Source: an uncultured Alphaproteobacteria bacterium (lineage in GTDB: Bacteria; Pseudomonadota; Alphaproteobacteria; Rs-D84). Taken from it: a DNA stretch of 18,741 bases. Below, piece by piece: positions 13,024-18,741 of the stretch; within the stretch, counting starts at the first letter, position 1, and each line of letters begins with the position of its first letter. The notes under the pieces were generated by a model that worked only from the letters and a program-made list of their open reading frames with translations, was not told where the DNA came from and did not search any database. The position numbers and the translations under genes are program-made. The stretch is taken from assembly GCA_937888635.1 (NCBI GenBank), contig CALARG010000001.1, positions 1-18,741 of the forward strand. Direction: 5' to 3'.

Positions 13024-14358
13024 TTAATCATATGGATTGTCTGATTTTTCGTATTCAATTACGATTGGTAAATGTTCCCATTTTAGCGCCATTGCCAAAC
13101 CACGCCGCAGATATCGTGTGTATGATTCTGGAATATCAGACGCGCCACCAACATTGATTGTTATACGCATTGGATGACGGCCTGTTTGGCGTGCAAATTT
13201 TATCTTCATCGGGCGTTTCAGGCGTGATAATGGCGGCTGGCGTTCGGCAACTAATTTTTCTACAATACGGTTAACCAAACTGGTTGGCGCCTGGGCAGAT
13301 GAAATATCCCACTGTTCATAAATACGGCGGAACATATTTTGAACGCCTGTACCTGTTTCCGCAGATACCGCCAGAATCATCGGCTTGATAATCTGGTGGA
13401 AAGAATTTGAAAACTGGTGCTTTAATTTTAATAATTTTTCATCACGCAGTTCTGGTTCAACCAAATCCCACTTATTCAGCGCAACGCACAGAATTTTACC
13501 CGCGTTGTAAACGCGCGCAGCAATTCCCAATGCCTGGTTTTCAATATTGCGTGTGGCATCAACCATTAAAATAACTACATCTGCCTTGTCAATTGCGTCC
13601 AGTGATTTCAATGCAGACAGTGTTTCAACATCATCTGTCACGCCCGCCTTGCGACGCAGACCCGCAGTATCCATCAAGACAATATCACGACCATAGAATT
13701 TTGTTGGAATCTTAACCGTGTCGCGTGTCACGCCCGGCATATCCATAACAATCTGACGCTTTTCACCCAATACACGATTTACAAATGTTGACTTTCCAAC
13801 ATTTGGCTGACCCAAGATTGCAATTTTTACACGCGTATCTGTGTCGCGTTCAGGTGCATCTTTGTTTGCATCTTCACCTGCGATTTTATCCAGAAATTCA
13901 TAAATGCTGTCAAATCCACGCTTATGCTCGGCCGATACCAATACTGGTTCGCCAAAGCCCAACTTATAGAAATCGTGAATGTTTGATAACCGCTTTTCCG
14001 ATTCGCTTTTGTTTATCAATAGCAATATCGGTGCGCGTGTTTTGCGACGGACCAGTTTTGCCCAATCCATATCTTCGTTGGTCAGTCCCACGCGCCCATC
14101 AACAACAAACAAAATTGCATCTGCATTTGCCACCGCATCAATCGCCATATTGGTTGAATCGGCCGCAATCCCAGAATTGGCGCGTTCCAGGCCTGCCGTG
14201 TCATACAGCGTATATGGCCGGTCGCGAAAATTGCCAGAAATTGTATCGCGTGTGACACCGGGTCTGTCATGAACCAGTGCATCGCGTGTCCCCGTCAGGG
14301 CGTTAAATAAAGTGGACTTGCCTGTATTTGGTCGTCCAACGATTGCTATCTTTATCAT
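13024..14358 (-). CDS. der: Der (EngA), double-GTPase ribosome assembly factor
   Basis: A 444-residue protein with two tandem GTPase domains and a C-terminal KH-like domain, needed for 50S subunit maturation. Domain 1: G1 GRPNTGKS (8-15), G3 DTAG, G4 NKSE. Domain 2: G1 GQPNVGKS, G3 DTAGLRRK, G4 NKWD. The C-terminal part (PPLSRLKRPMKIKFARQTG...) is the KH-like domain. The G4 of domain 1 ends in Glu rather than Asp, as in other alphaproteobacterial Der proteins. The start at 14358 has a modest GGA-type site; a minus-strand TATAAT at 14389-14384 is a likely -10. Confidence 0.95.
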   Translation of the reverse strand: MIKIAIVGRPNTGKSTLFNALTGTRDALVHDRPGVTRDTISGNFRDRPYTLYDTAGLERANSGIAADSTNMAIDAVANADAILFVVDGRVGLTNEDMDWAKLVRRKTRAPILLLINKSESEKRLSNIHDFYKLGFGEPVLVSAEHKRGFDSIYEFLDKIAGEDANKDAPERDTDTRVKIAILGQPNVGKSTFVNRVLGEKRQIVMDMPGVTRDTVKIPTKFYGRDIVLMDTAGLRRKAGVTDDVETLSALKSLDAIDKADVVILMVDATRNIENQALGIAARVYNAGKILCVALNKWDLVEPELRDEKLLKLKHQFSNSFHQIIKPMILAVSAETGTGVQNMFRRIYEQWDISSAQAPTSLVNRIVEKLVAERQPPLSRLKRPMKIKFARQTGRHPMRITINVGGASDIPESYTRYLRRGLAMALKWEHLPIVIEYEKSDNPYD

Positions 14359-14426
14359 TGCTTTTTTCCATTGATTTTTTGTAATTATAAAGCAAAAATA
14401 TAAATAATCAAATCAGGGGCGTAAAT
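14359..14426. promoter_or_regulatory. Divergent der / Yip1-like promoter region
   Basis: The minus strand has TATAAT (14389-14384) 25 bases from the der ATG. The plus strand has TATAAA (14399-14404) and AGGGGC before the ATG at 14427. I do not see clear -35 boxes. Confidence 0.4.
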
Positions 14427-15023
14427 ATGAAGAAAAAAATCAAAAGCGCATTTAATCACATTCGCAATGTTATTGTGAATCCGAAACGCTATTTCACAAA
14501 AATTGTTGCAGACGGCAACATGGAAGAATCAATGTTAAAGGCATTCTTGTATGGTCTGTTGGGTGGCTGCTTGGTATTGGCAATCAGATTGATTGGTGGT
14601 GCAACAATTACACTGGGGGCAATCTTTACTGCAATTATCATTGTTCCTGTGCTGGCGGTGACATTGTTGTTTGTTATGGGTGGTCTGATGATGCTAGTGT
14701 CTGAAATCACCGGTGGCGAACGCGACTGGGAAATTGCGATTAAGGGGTTGGCATCAATATTCTTTATCTATCCTGCGATATTGGTTTTGAATGCATTGGC
14801 GTTTAATTGCACATCAATGTGGGTTATCAGTCTGCTGGTAGATATTTATATTTTATTCTTGTTTTATAATATATCGTTGTATTGCATGCGGGGCAAGCGC
14901 GGTAATGTAATCCTGGTAATTGGTGTGCTGGCGTTATTTTTATTGACGGTGTATTTAACAGATTATCGCATTGGATGGTTTATGTTGAAAAATACCAGTG
15001 CGACATTAGCATGCTTGTTATAA
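14427..15023 (+). CDS. Yip1-domain-like integral membrane protein
   Basis: 198 residues. A basic cytoplasmic N-terminus contains NPKRYFTKI, the region that in bacterial Yip1-family proteins precedes the membrane part. About five hydrophobic helices follow: roughly 40-57, 62-90, 103-124, 131-152 and 158-177. The family assignment rests on this layout, and the function of bacterial Yip1 proteins is not established. The start has AGGGGC upstream. A strong terminator follows immediately, so it is probably a single-gene unit separate from the ABC genes. Confidence 0.6.
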   Translation: MKKKIKSAFNHIRNVIVNPKRYFTKIVADGNMEESMLKAFLYGLLGGCLVLAIRLIGGATITLGAIFTAIIIVPVLAVTLLFVMGGLMMLVSEITGGERDWEIAIKGLASIFFIYPAILVLNALAFNCTSMWVISLLVDIYILFLFYNISLYCMRGKRGNVILVIGVLALFLLTVYLTDYRIGWFMLKNTSATLACLL

Positions 15024-15027
15024 AAAA

Positions 15028-15050
15028 ATGCCCCAACGGGGCGTTTTTTT
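15028..15050 (+). terminator. Terminator of the Yip1-like gene
   Basis: Stem ATGCCCC / GGGGCGT (one T-G pair) with a 3-base loop, preceded by an A run and followed by seven T. Confidence 0.85.
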
Positions 15051-15051
15051 A

Positions 15052-15060
15052 TGATATAAT
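15052..15060 (+). promoter_or_regulatory. Extended -10 promoter of the ABC transporter operon
   Basis: TGaTATAAT, an extended -10 with a perfect hexamer, right after the previous terminator and 29 bases before the ABC start codon. No good -35 is seen, which fits an extended -10 promoter. Confidence 0.5.
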
Positions 15061-15089
15061 ATTCCAGAATACAGAAAAAGCGAGAGAGT

Positions 15090-15815
15090 ATGAAAAAGAA
15101 ATGCGCAGAAACGATTATATCGCTGCAACATATTAACAAAAGTTTCCCATTGGAACTGGGCGGCGAACAACAGGTTTTGTTTGATATAAACTTTGATGTA
15201 TGTGCCGGCGAATTTGTTGCGGTTATGGGGCCGTCTGGGTCGGGCAAATCAACATGTATGAACATTATTGGTGCGCTGGACACGCCAACATCTGGGGTAT
15301 ATGAATTATACGGTCGTGATGTGACGGGACTGACATCAGATGAACTGGCGATTGTTCGCAACGAACATATTGGTTTTGTATTTCAACAGTTTAATTTGCT
15401 GTCTAAACGCAGTGTTTTGGACAACATTATGTTGCCATTGATGTATCGTGGTCTGCCGATGGACGAACGCATATCGCGTGCGCGTGAAATGTTGAAACGG
15501 GTGGGATTGGAAAAGTTTGAATCGTACCTGCCAACGCAATTATCAGGTGGTATGAAACAGCGCGTTGCAATTGCGCGCGCACTGGCGGGGAATCCAAAAC
15601 TGATTCTGGCAGACGAACCGACTGGTGCGCTGGACAGTAAAATGGGGAACGAGATTTTACAATTCTTTCGTCAGTTAAATCGTGACCTGGGGATAACAAT
15701 TGTGATGATTACGCACGAATTTGATATTGCGAAATATGCACAAAGATTAATACACATTCGCGATGGTAAGATAAACTATGATGGGCCCATGCCACGCGAC
15801 GACAAGAATTTATAA
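15090..15815 (+). CDS. MacB/LolD-type ABC transporter ATP-binding protein
   Basis: A 241-residue cytoplasmic ATPase of the family that pairs with FtsX-like permeases (COG1136). Walker A GPSGSGKS (47-54), Q-loop FVFQQFNLL (97-104, Q99/Q100), signature LSGGMKQ (151-157), Walker B LILADE (171-176) with the D-loop GALD, and H-loop H209. A short N-terminal extension (MKKKCAET) precedes the first strand. The start has GAGAGAG upstream. Its permease follows 14 bases later. Such pairs export macrolides, peptides or lipoproteins in a mechanotransmission mode; the substrate cannot be read from sequence. Confidence 0.92.
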   Translation: MKKKCAETIISLQHINKSFPLELGGEQQVLFDINFDVCAGEFVAVMGPSGSGKSTCMNIIGALDTPTSGVYELYGRDVTGLTSDELAIVRNEHIGFVFQQFNLLSKRSVLDNIMLPLMYRGLPMDERISRAREMLKRVGLEKFESYLPTQLSGGMKQRVAIARALAGNPKLILADEPTGALDSKMGNEILQFFRQLNRDLGITIVMITHEFDIAKYAQRLIHIRDGKINYDGPMPRDDKNL

Positions 15816-15829
15816 TCGGGGGAATAAAT

Positions 15830-17047
15830 ATGACAATTGGCGATATTTTAAAAGAATCATGGCTGTCAATCAGCGGCAATAAAATCCGTTCTTTTTTGAC
15901 GGTTTTGGGTATTATTATCGGCGTTATGGCGGTGGTTATAATGGTTGCGGTTGGCGAAACCGTGCAAAAGCAAATAACGGACCAGTTTTCATCTCTGGGA
16001 ACAAATACAATTATGATACGCGCCGGCGCCGCGCAAAGTGCAGGTGTGCGTACCGGAAACCGCCACACCCTGACGATACAAGACGCAGAATTTATCGGTC
16101 AATTGCCCGATGTTATGGCGGTGACCCCGGTTCAAAATGGCATGGCCCAGGTAATTTATGGAAACAAAAACTGGGCAACATCTATGGTTGGTGTATATCC
16201 AGATTATACCACCGTCCAGAATGTAGAGGTTGAATACGGCACATTCTTTGACCAGTCTGCGGTCCGCAATGCATCAACATACGCGGTAATTGGCCCTGAA
16301 ACAGCCCAGGAACTGGGGCTGCCCAAAAATCCAGTTGGCGAAGTAATTCGTATTCAAAATACACCATTTGTTGTAATTGGTGTGACCAAGGCTAAGGGTG
16401 ACTCTGCCATGGGCAGCCAAGACGACATGGTAATAATTCCAATTACAACATTGAAAAAACGTTTACAGGGCTCGCGTTTTCCAAACTCGGTAAACATGGT
16501 TGCGTTAAAACTGTTTGCGGAATCTGATAACAACCTGGCAATTGAACAAATCAGCGCACTGTTGCGCCAACGCCACAGATTAAAAGAAGATGCCGAAGAC
16601 GACTTTCAAATCATGGATATGAAACAGGTTATGGAAACGATGACGACTGTGACGGGGTATATGAAATTATTACTGATTGCGATTGCAGCCGTATCGCTGT
16701 TGGTTGGTGCAATTGGTATTATGAATATGATGTTGGTGTCTGTTGCCGAACGCACGCGCGAAATCGGCATACGCAAGGCCATCGGTGCACGCGAACGAAT
16801 GATTATTATCCAGTTCCTGTCAGAATCTGTTTTAATTTCGTTTATTGGTTCTATGATTGGATTGATTGTCGGCGTTGGTCTGTCCCAGGGGGTTGGCCGA
16901 TTTGTGCTGGGCTATAATGTACCATTCAGTATTTGGCCGGTTGTTTTGTCTGTATCGGTTGCGGTGGTTGTTGGATTATCATCGGGCGTTATGCCTGCGA
17001 TGAAGGCGGCAAAATTAAACCCAATTGACAGCCTGCGATATGAATAA
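15830..17047 (+). CDS. MacB-like ABC transporter permease
   Basis: A 405-residue permease with the MacB/FtsX topology: one membrane helix near residues 20-42 (FLTVLGIIIGVMAVVIMVAV), a large periplasmic MacB_PCD domain (about 45-275), then three helices (about 280-302, 329-350 and 366-388). The cytoplasmic loop SVAERTREIGIRKAIGA is typical, as is the C-terminal PAMKAAKLNPIDSLRYE. The start follows GGGGGA. No MacA-type fusion protein is next to it, so this may be a tripartite pump using a distant adaptor and TolC, or an adaptor-free exporter. No typical terminator follows; the palindromic repeat copy 2 begins within a few bases. Confidence 0.9.
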   Translation: MTIGDILKESWLSISGNKIRSFLTVLGIIIGVMAVVIMVAVGETVQKQITDQFSSLGTNTIMIRAGAAQSAGVRTGNRHTLTIQDAEFIGQLPDVMAVTPVQNGMAQVIYGNKNWATSMVGVYPDYTTVQNVEVEYGTFFDQSAVRNASTYAVIGPETAQELGLPKNPVGEVIRIQNTPFVVIGVTKAKGDSAMGSQDDMVIIPITTLKKRLQGSRFPNSVNMVALKLFAESDNNLAIEQISALLRQRHRLKEDAEDDFQIMDMKQVMETMTTVTGYMKLLLIAIAAVSLLVGAIGIMNMMLVSVAERTREIGIRKAIGARERMIIIQFLSESVLISFIGSMIGLIVGVGLSQGVGRFVLGYNVPFSIWPVVLSVSVAVVVGLSSGVMPAMKAAKLNPIDSLRYE

Positions 17048-17051
17048 AAGT

Positions 17052-17200
17052 TTAGTTAAGGGTTAGTGTAAGTTGTAAGTGGCCAGTGTCGGCAAAAATA
17101 ATTATACCAGTACTTCTCTACACCGTCATACCGGCGACGGCCGGTATCCATTGCCCCACAGGGACCACCACTAACCGCTTACACTAACAACTAACCACTA
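17052..17200. repeat. Palindromic intergenic repeat, copy 2, with inverted outer arms
   Basis: The core 17123-17167 holds the hairpin ATACCGGC-GACG-GCCGGTAT and matches copy 1 (9887-9931) at 43 of 45 positions. Here the core is flanked by inverted 11-mers GTTAGTGTAAG (17062-17072) and CTTACACTAAC (17178-17188), giving a MITE-like layout of about 130 bases. Copy 1 has only the right arm (9942-9952). It fills the gap between the convergent permease and secreted-protein genes. Confidence 0.8.
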
Positions 17201-17207
17201 CTATAAC

Positions 17208-18257
17208 CTATTCAATCCAAAAAGAACCATATGTAGTGGCACCTTCACCCCCAACCGGCACCATACCAACAACACCCGCGGTTTTTTCAATCGTCACCGC
17301 ACCAGGGGCAATGCCAGCGCTTCTAATCTGCCCCCATCTCATTTCCACACGGCCATCCCCCGTTTCATAAGCATACATGAATGACTGTGTATTAGGTCCA
17401 ACAGAAATTGCCGAAGTATCTGCTCCAATCTTATCCGCCGTCACTGCACCATCGGCAATACCCACAGAAGAGATTTGTGATAGTGCCAGTCCGGTCGCGC
17501 CGTCCGTTATAAGCGGTATTCCATCTGATACCACTCCAGAAGCATATGCGTTGATATAACGCAACTTTCCTAAATGAATTGTATTATCGGCAATCTTATC
17601 CATCCTCACCGCACCACTGGCAATTTTATCCGTCGTCACAGCACTATTGGCAATACCCAATTGTCCAACAACACCCCATTCTGCAAATCCACCTGAATTT
17701 ACGATCAAAACCTTTCCCTTATCATACGAAAAATAATTTCCAGAACCATCTATAAACCCAGCCTTAATCGTGCTTGGTTCAACATCCCCCCAGTCTGCAT
17801 ATATACCAGTAGCACCAGACAAAGTAACCAATACCTTAGGACCAGGCGAAGAAGCGTCAATCATACTTGGTGAAACATACCCCGGATAGACCGAACCTGC
17901 GTCATCTGTCACCATGACTTTATTTTTGTTATCTTCGCCCTGGTCAATATTAACTTTGTCTGCCAGAACCTTGTGCGCTTCGGCTGCGGATTGGGCGGCA
18001 CTTAAGGCATGTGCGCCCGCGGCGGCTGCGTGTCCTTCGGCCAATTCGGCGGCGTTGCCCGCCGCATTTACCATACGATTTACATAACTGACACCTGCAA
18101 TACCATTTGTTGCCTGGTTTAATGTTGATTCAACATATACATCATGCGTTGTGCCCAGGTCTTCATCGTTTGTTGGTGCGGTTGCCAATACTGGATTGGC
18201 CGCCAACATGGCACACAGTGATACGGAAAATATAAAACGCTTTACATCGTATGGCAT
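17208..18257 (-). CDS. Secreted repeat protein, probably surface-exposed
   Basis: 349 residues from the ATG at 18257, chosen because AAGGGAGAGA precedes it and it opens a signal peptide (KRFIFSVSLCAMLAANPVLA, cleavage near residues 25-27). The N-terminal mature part has an Ala-rich helical region (about 65-100). The rest consists of degenerate repeats of the form KVLVxxxGATGxxxWGxVxxxxIxxGAVTxDKI, such as GIANSAVTTDKIASGAV, GIADGAVTADKI and GIAPGAVTIEK. These look like the beta-rich repeats of phage tail fibres and adhesin stalks. No membrane anchor, LPXTG or autotransporter domain is visible. A host-contact or structural role is plausible but inferred. The upstream region is unusually long and structured. 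Confidence 0.75.
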   Translation of the reverse strand: MPYDVKRFIFSVSLCAMLAANPVLATAPTNDEDLGTTHDVYVESTLNQATNGIAGVSYVNRMVNAAGNAAELAEGHAAAAGAHALSAAQSAAEAHKVLADKVNIDQGEDNKNKVMVTDDAGSVYPGYVSPSMIDASSPGPKVLVTLSGATGIYADWGDVEPSTIKAGFIDGSGNYFSYDKGKVLIVNSGGFAEWGVVGQLGIANSAVTTDKIASGAVRMDKIADNTIHLGKLRYINAYASGVVSDGIPLITDGATGLALSQISSVGIADGAVTADKIGADTSAISVGPNTQSFMYAYETGDGRVEMRWGQIRSAGIAPGAVTIEKTAGVVGMVPVGGEGATTYGSFWIE

Positions 18258-18362
18258 ACGAATCTCTCCCTTTTTCATTTCAATCTTGGTGGTGATGCGG
18301 ATTTGAATAGAGTGTATTTTAACAACCATACGGGTCATTAAAACGGGTCGCATCACCACAAC
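18258..18362 (-). promoter_or_regulatory. Structured upstream region of the secreted-protein gene
   Basis: A perfect 11-base inverted repeat GTGGTGATGCG (18289-18299) / CGCATCACCAC (18349-18359) encloses 49 bases. That interval holds a direct repeat ACGGGTC at 18330-18336 and 18343-18349 and a possible -10 (TAAAAT on the minus strand). It may be an operator region around a gene-proximal promoter, or a large leader hairpin that ends about 30 bases before the start codon. Confidence 0.45.
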
Positions 18363-18394
18363 AAAAAAACCACCAGAATTAAATTCAAAGTGGT
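18363..18394 (-). terminator. Terminator in copy B
   Basis: Read on the minus strand: ACCAC (18394-18390) / GTGGT (18373-18369), an inner GAAT/ATTC, then seven T (18369-18363). The 5' arm shares ACCA with the 3' segment of the long inverted repeat. Confidence 0.6.
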
Positions 18395-18479
18395 CAGGAG
18401 GTTGGAAACAATCAATACGAATTGTGCTGTTTATTCAATATATTCACATGCCCTCCTGACCAAAAATGATCAGGAGTAT
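18363..18479 (-). ncRNA. Candidate structured RNA, copy B, upstream of the secreted-protein gene
   Basis: On the minus strand four segments appear in order: CTCCTGATCA (18476-18467), TGGTCAGGAGG (18462-18452), CCTCCTGACCA (18401-18391), and GTGGT (18373-18369) followed by seven T. Segments 1:2, 2:3 and 3:4 can each pair, and 3:4 is a terminator. The words GTGAATAT (18447-18440), AATAAAC (18435-18429) and TATTGATT (18417-18410) occur in the same order as in copy A (9522-9551). A GTG with AGGAGG just upstream could open an 11-codon leader peptide, but its frame is not kept in copy A. Confidence 0.55.
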
Positions 18480-18501
18480 TTATCGTCCCGGAAAACAATA
18501 C

Positions 18502-18526
18502 AAAAAACACGCCCAAAAATGGCGCG
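18502..18526 (-). terminator. Terminator of the candidate small RNA
   Basis: Read on the minus strand: CGCGCC / GGCGTG-type stem (one G-U pair), A/T-rich loop, six T (18507-18502). Confidence 0.6.
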
Positions 18527-18591
18527 CCACACTCTTCCCCAGACGCGTATTGCACGGGTTTCCACACCCCATCGCGATAACTCATCACGAC
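18502..18591 (-). ncRNA. Candidate small RNA of about 90 bases
   Basis: It lies between a strong promoter and a terminator, with no reading frame that has a ribosome binding site. Hairpins seen on the minus strand: TCGTGAT/ATCGCGA (7 bp, one G-U) near the 5' end, GGGT/ACCC with loop GTGGAA, and the terminator. I do not recognise a known family; SRP RNA, tmRNA and 6S signatures were not found. It could also be the first part of a long leader of the secreted-protein gene. Confidence 0.5.
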
Positions 18592-18597
18592 ATAAAT

Positions 18598-18627
18598 ATT
18601 TTAACAGATTATTAAAATGAATGTCAA
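18598..18627 (-). promoter_or_regulatory. Strong sigma70-type promoter
   Basis: On the minus strand a perfect TTGACA (18627-18622), an 18-base spacer and TAAAAT (18603-18598). The predicted start is a G near 18591. It lies directly after the infB terminator. Confidence 0.7.
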
Positions 18628-18641
18628 ATATAAAGATGAAT

Positions 18642-18663
18642 AAAAAACCGCCCGTCTGGGCGG
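18642..18663 (-). terminator. Terminator of the infB transcript
   Basis: CCGCCC / GGGCGG with loop of 4 (18648-18663), then six T on the minus strand. A T run on the other side makes it usable in both directions. Confidence 0.88.
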
Positions 18664-18668
18664 ATTTT

Positions 18669-18741
18669 TTATAACTGTGCACGAATTTCTTCTACCTCGT
18701 AACATTCAACACGGTCGCCTTCTTTTAAATCATTATATTTA
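18669..18741 (-). CDS. infB: C-terminus of translation initiation factor IF-2 (cut by the right edge)
   Basis: The last 23 codons before a TAA at 18671-18669 encode KYNDLKEGDRVECYEVEEI plus RAQL. This matches the end of the IF-2 C-terminal domain (typically ..NDxKxGDxIEcfEvEEi..). IF-2 brings formyl-Met-tRNA to the 30S subunit, tying in with fmt and def in this window. The rest of the gene is beyond the edge. A terminator follows at once, so rbfA, truB and rpsO, which often follow infB, are not downstream here. Confidence 0.82.
   Translation of the reverse strand, partial: KYNDLKEGDRVECYEVEEIRAQL

Noticed and set aside
12804..13058. 84-codon minus-strand frame between der and pnp
   Set aside because: It runs through the der terminator and the pnp promoter and overlaps the pnp start, has no ribosome binding site and shows no domain.
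13950..14010. Der G4 motif of domain 1 reads NKSE rather than NKxD, suggesting a defective GTPase
   Set aside because: From memory, alphaproteobacterial Der/EngA proteins commonly have Glu at this place (NKxE), so it is a lineage trait and not a lesion.
15090..17047. Complete MacAB-TolC pump
   Set aside because: The ATPase and permease are separate genes rather than a MacB fusion, no MacA-type adaptor is adjacent and tolC is 14 kb away, so a dedicated pump cannot be claimed.
17208..17940. Horizontal acquisition of the repeat domain based on AGA/AGG arginine codons
   Set aside because: A few AGA codons also occur in native genes such as sspB, and the sample is too small.
18502..18591. SRP (4.5S) RNA
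   Set aside because: The conserved GGTCAGG...GGAAGG...AGCAGCC-type signature is absent.
18470..18682. 70-codon minus-strand frame upstream of the secreted-protein gene
   Set aside because: It overlaps the infB terminator, the strong promoter and the sRNA terminator and has no ribosome binding site.

Overview
The window looks like chromosomal DNA of an alphaproteobacterium with compact, operon-dense gene order. This rests on several gene types: an alpha-type SspB adaptor with its typical C-terminal tail, a ComEC without a metallo-beta-lactamase domain, a def-fmt-truA cluster, and a Der GTPase whose first G4 motif reads NKSE. I would guess a host- or gut-associated lineage with a reduced genome, but that is inference. 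I saw no phage, insertion sequence or CRISPR array.

Layout, left to right. Positions 1-1382, minus strand: tolC (outer membrane channel), overlapped at its 3' end by the start of a Lys-rich gene that leaves the window. Positions 1414-1590: back-to-back promoters for tolC and a tRNA-Cys gene, then a terminator. Positions 1630-6050, plus strand: recF, sspB, a HAD phosphatase, a small membrane coiled-coil protein and comEC. Positions 6047-8489, minus strand: def, fmt, two tandem paralogous Cys-rich mini-proteins, and truA, read from right to left; truA and comEC overlap by 4 bases at their ends. Positions 8532-9826, plus strand: rmuC, a structured RNA with its own promoter and terminator, and a small XRE-type regulator. 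Positions 9887-9960: copy 1 of a palindromic intergenic repeat. Positions 9989-14358, minus strand: der, then pnp, an unknown 120-residue gene and ybaB. Positions 14427-17047, plus strand: a Yip1-like membrane protein and a MacB-type ABC transporter pair. Positions 17052-17200: copy 2 of the repeat. Positions 17208-18257, minus strand: a secreted repeat protein. Its 410-base upstream region holds a strong promoter, a candidate small RNA, a second structured RNA and several inverted repeats. Positions 18669-18741: the last codons of infB.

The observation I rate highest is that the RNA upstream of the XRE gene (about 9452-9599, plus) and the RNA upstream of the secreted protein (about 18363-18479, minus) appear to be diverged copies of one element. 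Both carry, in the same order, a CTCC segment, a GG..GGAGGG segment, the words GTGAATAT, AATAAAC and TATTGATT, a CCTCC..ACC segment, and a rho-independent terminator whose 5' arm overlaps the CCTCC..ACC segment. The paired segments differ in sequence between copies but stay complementary within each copy, which is compensatory change. In each copy the three segments allow mutually exclusive pairings, as in an attenuator. I could not assign the element to a known RNA family.

Functionally the window is mostly housekeeping: DNA repair (recF, rmuC, ybaB), DNA uptake (comEC), proteolysis (sspB), translation start and tRNA modification (def, fmt, truA, tRNA-Cys, infB), ribosome assembly (der), RNA decay (pnp), and export (tolC, MacB-type ABC).
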